Positions 36,125 to 43,924 of a stretch of 62,255 nucleotides of DNA are shown piece after piece (the first letter of the stretch is position 1; every line of letters starts with the position of its first letter). A program made the translations under genes and the position numbers. The notes under the pieces are model-generated. The model had not been told where the DNA came from. It did no database searches and saw nothing but the letters and a program-made list of their open reading frames with translations. Location: NCBI GenBank assembly GCA_003973265.1, contig QNYZ01000104.1, positions 1 to 62,255 on the forward strand, given 5' to 3'. This DNA comes from Deltaproteobacteria bacterium (GTDB lineage: Bacteria > Desulfobacterota > Desulfobacteria > Desulfobacterales > QNYZ01).

Positions 36125-36850
36125 CTATTCCCCTGGTGTCGGCTGAATCCAGCGGTTGGTGGACCCATTGTAAAACCATTTGTCCGGAAATCCCTGTCGG
36201 CGGTTAAAAACCGGGTTGTCTGCCCAGGCGGTCAGCTGATTGTAGGCCTCATGAATCTGCCGAAAAGACCGGGTGCTGCCCCCCCGATCCGGGTGCGCAA
36301 TCATCGCCTGGCGCCGGAAAGCCGATTTAATTTTTAACAACACGTCCGGCGAAACCAGATCCTCCCGCGTTAAATCCAGGCGGATGATAAATTCTTTTTT
36401 CAACACCGGTTTTTTGATTGCCGACGGCGCAACGGATGTGGTTGTCCCCCCCCTGGAAATCGCCATCTCGAGGAGCCGGCGGGTGGCCAGATACCGCCGG
36501 TGGGTACGACCTCTTTCATCCCACCAGTCACGACCCAGCCGGTTGGCCATCCGTATAAAATCATCCGCGGGTTTCCCCGTCCTTGATCGCGAATGGATAT
36601 AGCTGAAAATCCGATCCGAATCGGACACGATCACGTCTAGGATGATCAATTCGCCCGTGAAATAAAAAGTTGCATATCGCGCATTCAGCGCCTTCAGCAA
36701 ACCGGTGTGCCGATTTAAATTCCGCTGCAACCGCTGCCGGCAGGAGACCGAGCAATATTTTCGGCCATTCAAATGATCTGTCGTACCGCACGACAGACAC
36801 CCGGTGACGGGATCTCTATTTTTCGTATGCGCATGGCGTGGTGGTGTCAT
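36125..36850 (-). CDS. J-domain protein with N-terminal zinc finger
   Basis: A 241-residue protein. Residues 18-37 form a Cys4 motif (CLSCGTTDHLNGRKYCSVSC). The middle is basic and unrecognised. The C-terminus (about 160-225) is a J domain with AHPDRGGSTRSF (the HPD motif) and FRQIHEAYNQL, so it should stimulate a DnaK ATPase. A J domain at the C-terminus with a leading zinc finger differs from DnaJ, DjlA and CbpA. Starts MTPPRHAHTK. No obvious operon partner. Confidence 0.75.
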   Translation of the reverse strand: MTPPRHAHTKNRDPVTGCLSCGTTDHLNGRKYCSVSCRQRLQRNLNRHTGLLKALNARYATFYFTGELIILDVIVSDSDRIFSYIHSRSRTGKPADDFIRMANRLGRDWWDERGRTHRRYLATRRLLEMAISRGGTTTSVAPSAIKKPVLKKEFIIRLDLTREDLVSPDVLLKIKSAFRRQAMIAHPDRGGSTRSFRQIHEAYNQLTAWADNPVFNRRQGFPDKWFYNGSTNRWIQPTPGE

Positions 36851-36937
36851 CGGGGTACCATAACAAATTATAACCGGTGGCTAAAGGTCGTTTTTACCGG
36901 TTTACCCATTTGCCCGATTATTTTTTTATTGAACAAA

Positions 36938-37195
36938 ATGGATACCAATGATCTGAAATTAAAATCAAACCCTGAGGACCCCAAAGCGGGGCTGTTCTAT
37001 CGCAGCCTTGACAAGAATTCATCAGGTGATTATAGCTTTCGGCCGGATGTTATCGGAAGATCGGACAAAAACGCCCCGTTTGTTCCCCCACGTAGCAGTC
37101 GAATCGGTTGGATTCTTGAAGGGTTCGAAAAAAATTTTACCATTTCAGGCATCCACCCGTTTTCACCGGTTACAGAACAAACGATTGAAATATAA
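36938..37195 (+). CDS. Hypothetical 85-residue protein
   Basis: ATG at 36938 opens an 85-codon frame beginning MDTNDLKLKSNPEDPKAG, hydrophilic, ending in HPFSPVTEQTIEI. No ribosome site, domain or homologue recognised. It lies upstream of the ABC-transporter operon on the same strand; it could be a small operon leader or spurious. Confidence 0.35.
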   Translation: MDTNDLKLKSNPEDPKAGLFYRSLDKNSSGDYSFRPDVIGRSDKNAPFVPPRSSRIGWILEGFEKNFTISGIHPFSPVTEQTIEI

Positions 37196-37285
37196 AGATA
37201 TTTACATTTATTTACGTGTGGCCGATCGTCGCTGTCATCGCCAGAAATTGTCAACTTGTCATTTCGCGCCCCTGAAGGAGTACCC

Positions 37286-38221
37286 ATGATTCATGCGGAG
37301 AACCTGACCAAATACTACCGTGATTTTTGTGCGGTCGATCAGATTAGTTTCGATATCCGCCCGGGAGAGGTTCTCGGGTTACTCGGCCCCAATGGAGCGG
37401 GTAAAACAACAACCCTGCGCATGCTCACCGGTTTTTTAAAACCCACGGATGGCACCGTTAAAATTAAGAACATATCCATCGACGAAAACCCGCTCGAAAT
37501 CAAAAAATTGATCGGCTACCTGCCAGAGTCGGCCCCTTTGTACCACGAGATGCTCGTGTATGATTATTTGAATTTCGTGGCCGATATCCGGCAAATCAAT
37601 TCTGGAAAAAAAGAAACCCGGATTCGCGAGCTGGCCAATTTATGCGGGTTAAACAAGGTGATGCACAAACCGATAGCCGTCCTGTCCAAGGGGTATAAAC
37701 AACGGGTCGGCCTGGCCCATGCCATTTTAGGTGATCCGGAAATTTTAATCCTTGATGAACCGACTTCCGGGCTTGATCCCAACCAGATCGTTGAAATCAG
37801 AGAAATTATCCGGCGGATCGGCCGGGAAAAAACGGTGATTCTCTCCACGCATATTCTCAGCGAGGCAGAAGCCACCTGTGATCGAATCATGATTATCCAT
37901 CAGGGCCGGATCGTGGCCGATGGTGATGCGGCTGATCTGCGACGGGCAGCCGATGAAAAACACCGGATCCGGGTCGGTCTGACGGGCGCAACCTTTGATA
38001 CCATCAAGAAGTCGTTTGAAAAGGTTGAGGGAGTTGAAACCATTGATCTAATAAATGAAAACGACATGCAAGTCACCCTTGACCTGGTGTCCAGCGGCAA
38101 GATGGATATACGGGGCGAGTTATACCGCCGAATAAAAGCGACCGACTGGATTTTGTATGAGTTCTCCCAACAAGTCGAATCTCTCGAAACCATTTTCCGT
38201 GAACTAACCAAGGAGAATTGA
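37286..38221 (+). CDS. ABC transporter ATP-binding protein (GldA-like)
   Basis: A 311-residue ABC ATPase: Walker A GPNGAGKTT (about 37-45), Q-loop region YLPESAPLY, signature LSKGYKQRVGLA, Walker B ILILDEPTSGLD, and H-loop STHILSEAEA. The C-terminal extension resembles GldA/NatA-type exporters. ATG 37286 has GAAGGAG upstream. It heads a four-gene unit with a permease, a GldG-like protein and DUF4340, the set related to gliding-motility ABC systems. Confidence 0.88.
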   Translation: MIHAENLTKYYRDFCAVDQISFDIRPGEVLGLLGPNGAGKTTTLRMLTGFLKPTDGTVKIKNISIDENPLEIKKLIGYLPESAPLYHEMLVYDYLNFVADIRQINSGKKETRIRELANLCGLNKVMHKPIAVLSKGYKQRVGLAHAILGDPEILILDEPTSGLDPNQIVEIREIIRRIGREKTVILSTHILSEAEATCDRIMIIHQGRIVADGDAADLRRAADEKHRIRVGLTGATFDTIKKSFEKVEGVETIDLINENDMQVTLDLVSSGKMDIRGELYRRIKATDWILYEFSQQVESLETIFRELTKEN

Positions 38222-38222
38222 C

Positions 38223-38927
38223 ATGCGTCGGTTTTTCCAAATTTGTAAAAAAGAATTTACCTCCTACTTTGTATCCCCCATTGCCTATATTGTGATGGCC
38301 ATTTTCCTGTTGGTGACCGGATGGTTTTTTTTCACCACGTTTTTCCTCTTTGACCAGGCCAGCCTGAGAAATTTTTTCAGCCTGCTTCCCCTCATCTTTT
38401 CTTTTGTCATACCCGCCGTCACCATGCGCCTGTTTGCAGAAGAGATCAACATTGGTTCTTATGAAACGTTGATGACCCTGCCGCTTTCCCCCCTGGATGT
38501 CATCCTGGGAAAATTTTTTGCGGCCGTATTTTTCGTTGTCGTCTTACTTATCCCCACCCTGGCTTACGCGGTCTGCATTGCATTCATCGGTGATCTGGAT
38601 TGGGGCCCCGTGATCGGTGGGTACGCCGGGGCTGTTTTACTTGGTGCGGCATTTTCCGCTGTGGGCCTTCTGGCATCAGCCCTGACCCGTAACCAGATTA
38701 TCGCCTTTATCGTTGCCATGGCCATCTGTTTTGCCCTGACACTGATCGATAAGATGCTGGTTTTTCTGCCCCTTGCCGCCCTCGATTTTTTCCAATACCT
38801 GGGCGTGGGCGTCCATTTTGAAAATATATCCAAGGGGATCATCGATTCACGCGATATCCTCTATTTTGTCAGTCTTTGTTTCATCGGTTTATATAGCACC
38901 CGGCTGGTGCTGCAGGAAAAGAACTAA
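38223..38927 (+). CDS. ABC-2 type permease (GldF-like)
   Basis: A 234-residue integral membrane protein with six predicted helices and an ABC-2/GldF-like pattern (KKEFTSYFVSPIAYIVMAIF at the N-terminus, FVIPAVTMRLFAEE between helices 2 and 3, GSYETLMTLPLSP). It follows the ATPase by one base, so it is translationally linked and should form the channel. Confidence 0.86.
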   Translation: MRRFFQICKKEFTSYFVSPIAYIVMAIFLLVTGWFFFTTFFLFDQASLRNFFSLLPLIFSFVIPAVTMRLFAEEINIGSYETLMTLPLSPLDVILGKFFAAVFFVVVLLIPTLAYAVCIAFIGDLDWGPVIGGYAGAVLLGAAFSAVGLLASALTRNQIIAFIVAMAICFALTLIDKMLVFLPLAALDFFQYLGVGVHFENISKGIIDSRDILYFVSLCFIGLYSTRLVLQEKN

Positions 38928-38950
38928 CGCGGCGGCATCAAGGAGAAAAC

Positions 38951-41173
38951 ATGCGCACAGTTTCAAAGAATGGTAAATACGTTAAGCTCTTGTTATACCT
39001 GATTGTAGTGGTGCTGATTAATGTGGCGGGCCTGACGCTTTTCTTCCGCCTCGACCTGACGGCCAACCATATCTATTCGCTTTCCAGCGCCAGTAAGAAA
39101 GTCGTTTCTTCGCTGGCCGAACCCCTGACCATCAATGTCTTTTTCACCAAAGACCTGCCGGCCCCCCATAACAATACCGAGCGCTACCTGCACGACCTGC
39201 TTGAGGAATATGCCCTTGCTGCCAACCAATATTTCAACTACCGGTTTTATAATGTGAGTGCCGGCGAAGGAGATATTGATGACCAGACCCACCAGAATCA
39301 GGCGCTTGCCCAGGCCTACGGTATCAACCCGGTCCAGATCCAGCGGGTGGAATCGGATGAAATCAAATTTCAGCGGGCTTACATGGGTCTGGTGCTGATC
39401 CATGGGGATATGGTGGAACGCATCGATGCCATCACGTCCACCGACGGCCTGGAATACAAATTGACTACCGCCATCCAGAAATTGAACAATAAGATCAGCG
39501 CCATGCTGAGCCTGAAAGACAAAATCCAGGCCACCGTCTACCTCTCCTCGTCGCTAAACAGTATTGCGCCGCTGCTGCAGCTGCCCGATCTGAACAAAAT
39601 ACCGGAAAAAATCGAATCGATTGTCGCAAAGCTGAACAAGAAAAACTATGACAAACTGGCTTATCGGCGCCTCGATCCGGACAAGGACCCGGCCCTGTTT
39701 GATGAAGTGGAAGAAAATCACCTGCTCGCATTAAAATGGCCGGCCGTACCCGACCACAATATTAAAGCGGGCAAGGGGGCTATCGGGCTGGTGATTAGCC
39801 ACGGAAAAAAGAAGGTTTCGATCCCGCTTCTCCAGGTGATTAAGCTCCCCCTGATCGGCACCCAATACCAGGTGGCCGACCTGGATAAACTGGAAGAAGT
39901 CGTTGAAAACGCCCTGGAAAAAGTCATCAATATCAATGAAGAGCTGGGATTTCTGGCCGACCACGGAACCCTCGGGGTATCGGCACCGACCTCACCCATG
40001 ATGCCGCCCCAGAGCAACATCGCGGCCTTTCGCCGTATGGCTTCCAGGACATATACGCTCCGTAACATTAATCTTGAAAAAGAAGCAATTCCCGAGAGCC
40101 TTAATTCGCTGATCATTGCCCGCCCCACCAAGAAATTCAGCGACTATGAACTATACCAGATCGACCAGTTCCTCATGCGGGGCAACAACCTGATTCTCTT
40201 TCCGGACCGTTTCCAGGAAGTCATTCCCGGTCAGCAGCAGATGATGATGGGGGGGCGACCAACCTACCTGCCGATTGACACCGGTCTTAAAAAACTGCTT
40301 TCCCACTGGGGAGTGGATATCGGCAAATCCTATGTCATGGATGAGCATTGCTTCAAGCAGCGGGTGTCTCAGCAAAGAGGCGGCGGCGAACAGCCGATCT
40401 ACTTTGCCCCCCTGATTCTGAACCGCAATATCAGCAAGGAATTCGATTTTATTAAAAACATCAAGGGAATGGTCGTCTTGAAAGCTTCACCGATTCATAT
40501 TGACCAGGGTCGTATCGATAAAATCAATATCATCGCCCACCGGTTGATTGCCTCTTCAGACCGTGCCTGGGAAATGAAAGAACCGATCAACCTGAACCCG
40601 ATGATGATGTCACCGCCACCGGAAAACGAGCCGCGGAGCCAGTTCGCGCTGGCCTATCTCCTGACGGGTCAATTTCCCAGCTATTTTGAGGGCAAGCCGA
40701 TCCCCGCCAAAATCGTCGCGGAAAAAAAGGCTGAAAAAAAGGACAAAACCGATACGGGCAAACCGGTCAAGAAGAAAGAGAAAGAGAAAGAGGCCGGGAA
40801 ACCGATGCTGACTGATGTCAGCCAATCCGGGGAATTTATTGCGAAGGGCCGACCGGCCAAAATATTTATAATGGCCGCTTCGGATATGCTTACCGACACG
40901 ATTCTGGATGAGGACGGCCGGAGCCCCAACGCCGTTTTTATCATGAATATCATCGATGCGCTCAACAACCGTAACGACATTGCCGTTATGCGCAGCAAAA
41001 CACAGCAGTTGAACCCGTTGAATGCCCCCAGCTCCGCGTCCAAATTTTTCATCAAAATGTTCAATATTATCGGGCTGCCGGTTCTGGTGGTGCTGTTCGG
41101 GCTGTTGGTATGGATACGTCGCCATGCCCGGAAAAAACGGATCGAGATGGCTTTTACAAAAAAGGTGATGTAA
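38951..41173 (+). CDS. GldG-like ABC system auxiliary protein
   Basis: A 740-residue membrane protein with one helix near residues 13-33, a large extracytoplasmic body, and a C-terminal helix (about 708-728, NIIGLPVLVVLFGLLVWI). The N-terminal part has the GldG/DUF7088 pattern (YSLSSASKKVVSSLAEPLTI) and a DUF4350-like thioredoxin-type fold follows. A Lys/Glu-rich linker (near residues 590-615) interrupts the body. In Bacteroidota GldG works with GldA/F in gliding; here it probably supports an unknown envelope function. Confidence 0.82.
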   Translation: MRTVSKNGKYVKLLLYLIVVVLINVAGLTLFFRLDLTANHIYSLSSASKKVVSSLAEPLTINVFFTKDLPAPHNNTERYLHDLLEEYALAANQYFNYRFYNVSAGEGDIDDQTHQNQALAQAYGINPVQIQRVESDEIKFQRAYMGLVLIHGDMVERIDAITSTDGLEYKLTTAIQKLNNKISAMLSLKDKIQATVYLSSSLNSIAPLLQLPDLNKIPEKIESIVAKLNKKNYDKLAYRRLDPDKDPALFDEVEENHLLALKWPAVPDHNIKAGKGAIGLVISHGKKKVSIPLLQVIKLPLIGTQYQVADLDKLEEVVENALEKVININEELGFLADHGTLGVSAPTSPMMPPQSNIAAFRRMASRTYTLRNINLEKEAIPESLNSLIIARPTKKFSDYELYQIDQFLMRGNNLILFPDRFQEVIPGQQQMMMGGRPTYLPIDTGLKKLLSHWGVDIGKSYVMDEHCFKQRVSQQRGGGEQPIYFAPLILNRNISKEFDFIKNIKGMVVLKASPIHIDQGRIDKINIIAHRLIASSDRAWEMKEPINLNPMMMSPPPENEPRSQFALAYLLTGQFPSYFEGKPIPAKIVAEKKAEKKDKTDTGKPVKKKEKEKEAGKPMLTDVSQSGEFIAKGRPAKIFIMAASDMLTDTILDEDGRSPNAVFIMNIIDALNNRNDIAVMRSKTQQLNPLNAPSSASKFFIKMFNIIGLPVLVVLFGLLVWIRRHARKKRIEMAFTKKVM

Positions 41174-41175
41174 AA

Positions 41176-42168
41176 ATGAAGGGGAAAAAGGAATATATCG
41201 TATTAGCACTCATCATCATCGCGGCGGTCGCCTATCTGATGCTGCACCCGACCAACCGCACCCATTACCAGCTTCCGCAGATAACAAAAATTGCCCGGAA
41301 AGATATCTCCAGGATTGAAATTACCGGCCCCAAAGGGAAGCTTGTCCTCAACCGGAAGAAAGAAAACTGGCGCATCGCGCCCCATGACTACCCGGTTGAT
41401 CCCGAAAAAATAAAACGTATCCTCGATACGGTATCGGGACTCAAGCTGACCGCAATGGTTGCCGAATCCAAAGATGACCTGCGCTACGATCTTGGCCCTG
41501 ATAAACGTGTTGAAGTCAAAGCCTGGGCCGGCTCGGATCTGAAACGCGATTTTTGGGTCGGCAAGCCGGCCAACACCTTCCGGCACACCTTTGTTAAACT
41601 AACCGGCGATGACCGGGTTTTCCATGCCGAAGATAACTTCCGGGACCGATTTGATGTTGCCGCAGACACGCTGCGTGACAAAGCGGTTCTGTCTTTTAAA
41701 ACCGGTGATATTAAAACCTTTACCATCACCAAAGCGGGTAAATCTACCGTATTCAGTAAAAAAGAAGCCACGGACAGCACCGAAAAAAAAGATGAAAAAA
41801 AGGCAGGCACAGCACCCTCAAAACGCACCCAATGGACAACGGCAGATAATCGACCGGCCGATTCAAACAAGGTCCGGGCATTTTTATCCACCCTTTCCGA
41901 CCTGAAATGCCAGGCCTATCTGAACGACCGCAAAAAAGAAGACCTCAAGGGGCCGATCTTTTCCGTTTCACTCTCCGGGTCCCAAACATATCGGCTGTCA
42001 CTATACCCCCAGAAAAAGGAAAAAGGTGACGTGCTCTGGCCGGCCCAATCATCTGAAAACAGTTATCCGTTTATGCTTGCCGACTGGAAAGCCAAGGAAA
42101 TTTTCAAAGCTCCCGCGGGCCTGCTGCCGGACAAACCGGAACCGGAAAAGGCGCCTGAAAGCAACTAA
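41176..42168 (+). CDS. DUF4340 protein of the Gld-like ABC operon
   Basis: A 330-residue protein with an N-terminal membrane anchor (VLALIIIAAVAYLML, residues 8-22) and DUF4340 repeats (IEITGPKGKLVLNRKKENWRI; second copy near 215-265). It is two bases after the GldG-like stop codon, and this four-gene set recurs in Desulfobacterota and Myxococcota. Function unknown; probably an extracytoplasmic partner of the ABC complex. ATG 41176 is used over a longer frame overlapping the GldG-like gene. Confidence 0.83.
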   Translation: MKGKKEYIVLALIIIAAVAYLMLHPTNRTHYQLPQITKIARKDISRIEITGPKGKLVLNRKKENWRIAPHDYPVDPEKIKRILDTVSGLKLTAMVAESKDDLRYDLGPDKRVEVKAWAGSDLKRDFWVGKPANTFRHTFVKLTGDDRVFHAEDNFRDRFDVAADTLRDKAVLSFKTGDIKTFTITKAGKSTVFSKKEATDSTEKKDEKKAGTAPSKRTQWTTADNRPADSNKVRAFLSTLSDLKCQAYLNDRKKEDLKGPIFSVSLSGSQTYRLSLYPQKKEKGDVLWPAQSSENSYPFMLADWKAKEIFKAPAGLLPDKPEPEKAPESN

Positions 42169-42310
42169 CCCCACGGCAGGCCTCGATGACCGTGCGGCCA
42201 GGCTGAAATGTCCGGTTTCCCGGCGGGAGTTCAATCTTAACCGGTTCTGCTGTTTTGTGAAAACCGGAAAATCAGAATGGGCCCGTAGATATTTATAAAT
42301 TGCCGGCCGG

Positions 42311-42775
42311 TCAGGGGGCGCTCATCGTAATCGTATCGGTGATGTCGATACATCCGATCACGCTTTGGGCCGCCGGGCACTTGACGAGGTATTCGCCCAT
42401 GGCCTGGTCGACATCGCCGTGCCTTTCCTTTGCCACCTTAATAAAATAATGAACCCGGATCCGGGTAATTTTCAGGACACCGCGAACGGATTCAATATCG
42501 CCGGTGACCGTGGCCCAAAACCGGTCTTTGAAGGTACGTATCTTCTTTTTGGCCAGCACCGTGGCCAATGTTCCCATCATTCACCCGCCAACCGCGCCGA
42601 CAATATGGTCCAGCGTGGCGGCATGTTCTTCTTCCGGTTCCACATTATAAAATTTTTTAATCCCCCCGTGAACGCCGTAAAAAACCGGCTTGTCAAACCC
42701 TTTAATATCTGCCCGTCGCGTAGGGCCTTTTTCGCGGGTGATCGTGATGTGCGACTGGTGTACGATCTGGGTCAT
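42311..42775 (-). CDS. Selenocysteine-containing OsmC-family peroxiredoxin
   Basis: Two frames abut exactly: 64 codons (42775-42584) then TGA (42583-42581) then 89 codons to 42311. Together they make a 154-residue OsmC/Ohr-type protein in which the TGA falls at the position of the peroxidatic Cys (VGAVGG-U-MMGTLATVL), while the second conserved Cys is intact (LVKCPAAQSVIGC). A hairpin with a G-rich loop starts 12 bases after the TGA, as expected of a bacterial SECIS. OsmC proteins reduce organic hydroperoxides with dihydrolipoyl partners. Start: ATG 42775 with GGAGGGCATGAC upstream. OsmC-like selenoproteins are known from environmental sulfate reducers. If the TGA were a true stop, this would be a pseudogene. 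Confidence 0.85.
42549..42568 (-). promoter_or_regulatory. Bacterial SECIS-like hairpin
   Basis: Minus-strand TTGGCC-ACGGTGCT-GGCCAA: a perfect 6-bp stem, extendable to 7 with an A-U pair that leaves the loop CGGUGC, which has G at its second position. The loop lies about 21 bases after the UGA, within the spacing SelB requires. Confidence 0.75.
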
Positions 42776-42811
42776 GTCATGCCCTCCTCTTTTTTCATAT
42801 GCCAGTTTTTT

Positions 42812-43717
42812 CTATATGCCAGCTGCCGGTAATTCTCCATCGGGAATAATCCGGTCGACGACTCCTGCAGCTATTAAATCGGTCTGGGCGGGAAACCAAA
42901 TTTCAGATTGTGGCGTATCAAAAATCCTGTCCAGGAACTCATCTTTGATCATCTGGCCTTTGTATAAAGACAGGTCCTTTTGCTGCTCGCTTTCTATATC
43001 CGAAAACGGTTGAACCCTGTCTGAATCGAGCCGGTACTGGTGAAATCCCAACCTGGCGGCTTCCCCCAAAAACCGTCTTGCCCCTCCAATGAAAGCAATT
43101 GCACATGCGGAACTGCAGGATCTAAAAGAATATGTATCCAGTCCATGTTTCTTAATAAGCATGAAAAGGCCCCGTCCCTCGTAAACGATTCCGCCAGGAC
43201 TATCCAGGATAATCCCCTCGATTCCGGAGTGATGCCTTAAGATTTCTTCGACATCACTCGTCACACCAAAATCGATCGTTCCCCTCAGGTGGATAAACCG
43301 TTCATTCCTTACAAGCGACAGGGCGTACTTTGCCTGCAGCCGATCTTCCGGTTGATTGTTGATTTTATTTTTATAAACGGCGAGCAGTTGAATCGATCCC
43401 AGGAGGTGAATTAATGTGCCGAGAAAACTCAAGATAACGATTGCCTGTACGGCTCTTGCCCAAAGGGGATGGTCATGTGTTACGGAATGCTTCCCACACG
43501 CTCTCAATAAACCGACAACCTGCCACGGATAAAGAATCAGCCAGAAAACAACCAAGTGGGCGATTACAGCAAGGACAAAAGCCTCTGGATGGGCATAAAG
43601 GAAAAGCCGTATCCATTGCCCGATATAATAATACGCAATGATAAGGACCAGGAAATGAACCCAGAAAGATCTGCGCAGTGAAAATTCCCCATTCCAATGT
43701 GTTCGTATATAGTTCAT
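42812..43717 (-). CDS. Membrane-anchored ClpP-like serine protease
   Basis: A 301-residue protein. Three to four N-terminal helices (about 17-36, 43-66, 88-115) precede a ClpP/crotonase-fold domain (about 135-290): HLRGTIDFGVTSDVEE, LDSPGGIVYEGRGLF (oxyanion motif), RSCSSACAIAFIGG with the likely nucleophile Ser, and LGFHQYRL with the catalytic His. The topology would put the protease on one side of the inner membrane, like other secreted-side ClpP homologues. Substrate unknown. It is 36 bp upstream of the Sec-OsmC gene on the same strand, so it may share stress-related expression. Confidence 0.82.
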   Translation of the reverse strand: MNYIRTHWNGEFSLRRSFWVHFLVLIIAYYYIGQWIRLFLYAHPEAFVLAVIAHLVVFWLILYPWQVVGLLRACGKHSVTHDHPLWARAVQAIVILSFLGTLIHLLGSIQLLAVYKNKINNQPEDRLQAKYALSLVRNERFIHLRGTIDFGVTSDVEEILRHHSGIEGIILDSPGGIVYEGRGLFMLIKKHGLDTYSFRSCSSACAIAFIGGARRFLGEAARLGFHQYRLDSDRVQPFSDIESEQQKDLSLYKGQMIKDEFLDRIFDTPQSEIWFPAQTDLIAAGVVDRIIPDGELPAAGI

Positions 43718-43732
43718 TATTTATTAATCTAT

Positions 43733-43786
43733 ATCGGCGACGACACCAAGATCGACGACGACACCAAGATCGGCGACGACACCAAG
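43733..43786 (+). repeat. Three tandem 18-bp repeats
   Basis: Three units of ATCGGCGACGACACCAAG (second has one change) are directly upstream of the ClpP-like gene. On the plus strand each would encode I-G/D-D-D-T-K, like a hexapeptide-repeat motif, but no gene surrounds them. Confidence 0.85.
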
Positions 43787-43924
43787 CCGCAGTAGACGCT
43801 CGGGTTCACTGTTCTTATACACCAGATCACTTTTTTTAAGGCCTGCACGGCCGGGAAAAACACGAGATTCAACATAACGGCACGTCATCTTTATTCCAGC
43901 GCTTCATACCTGCTATCAGATCGC

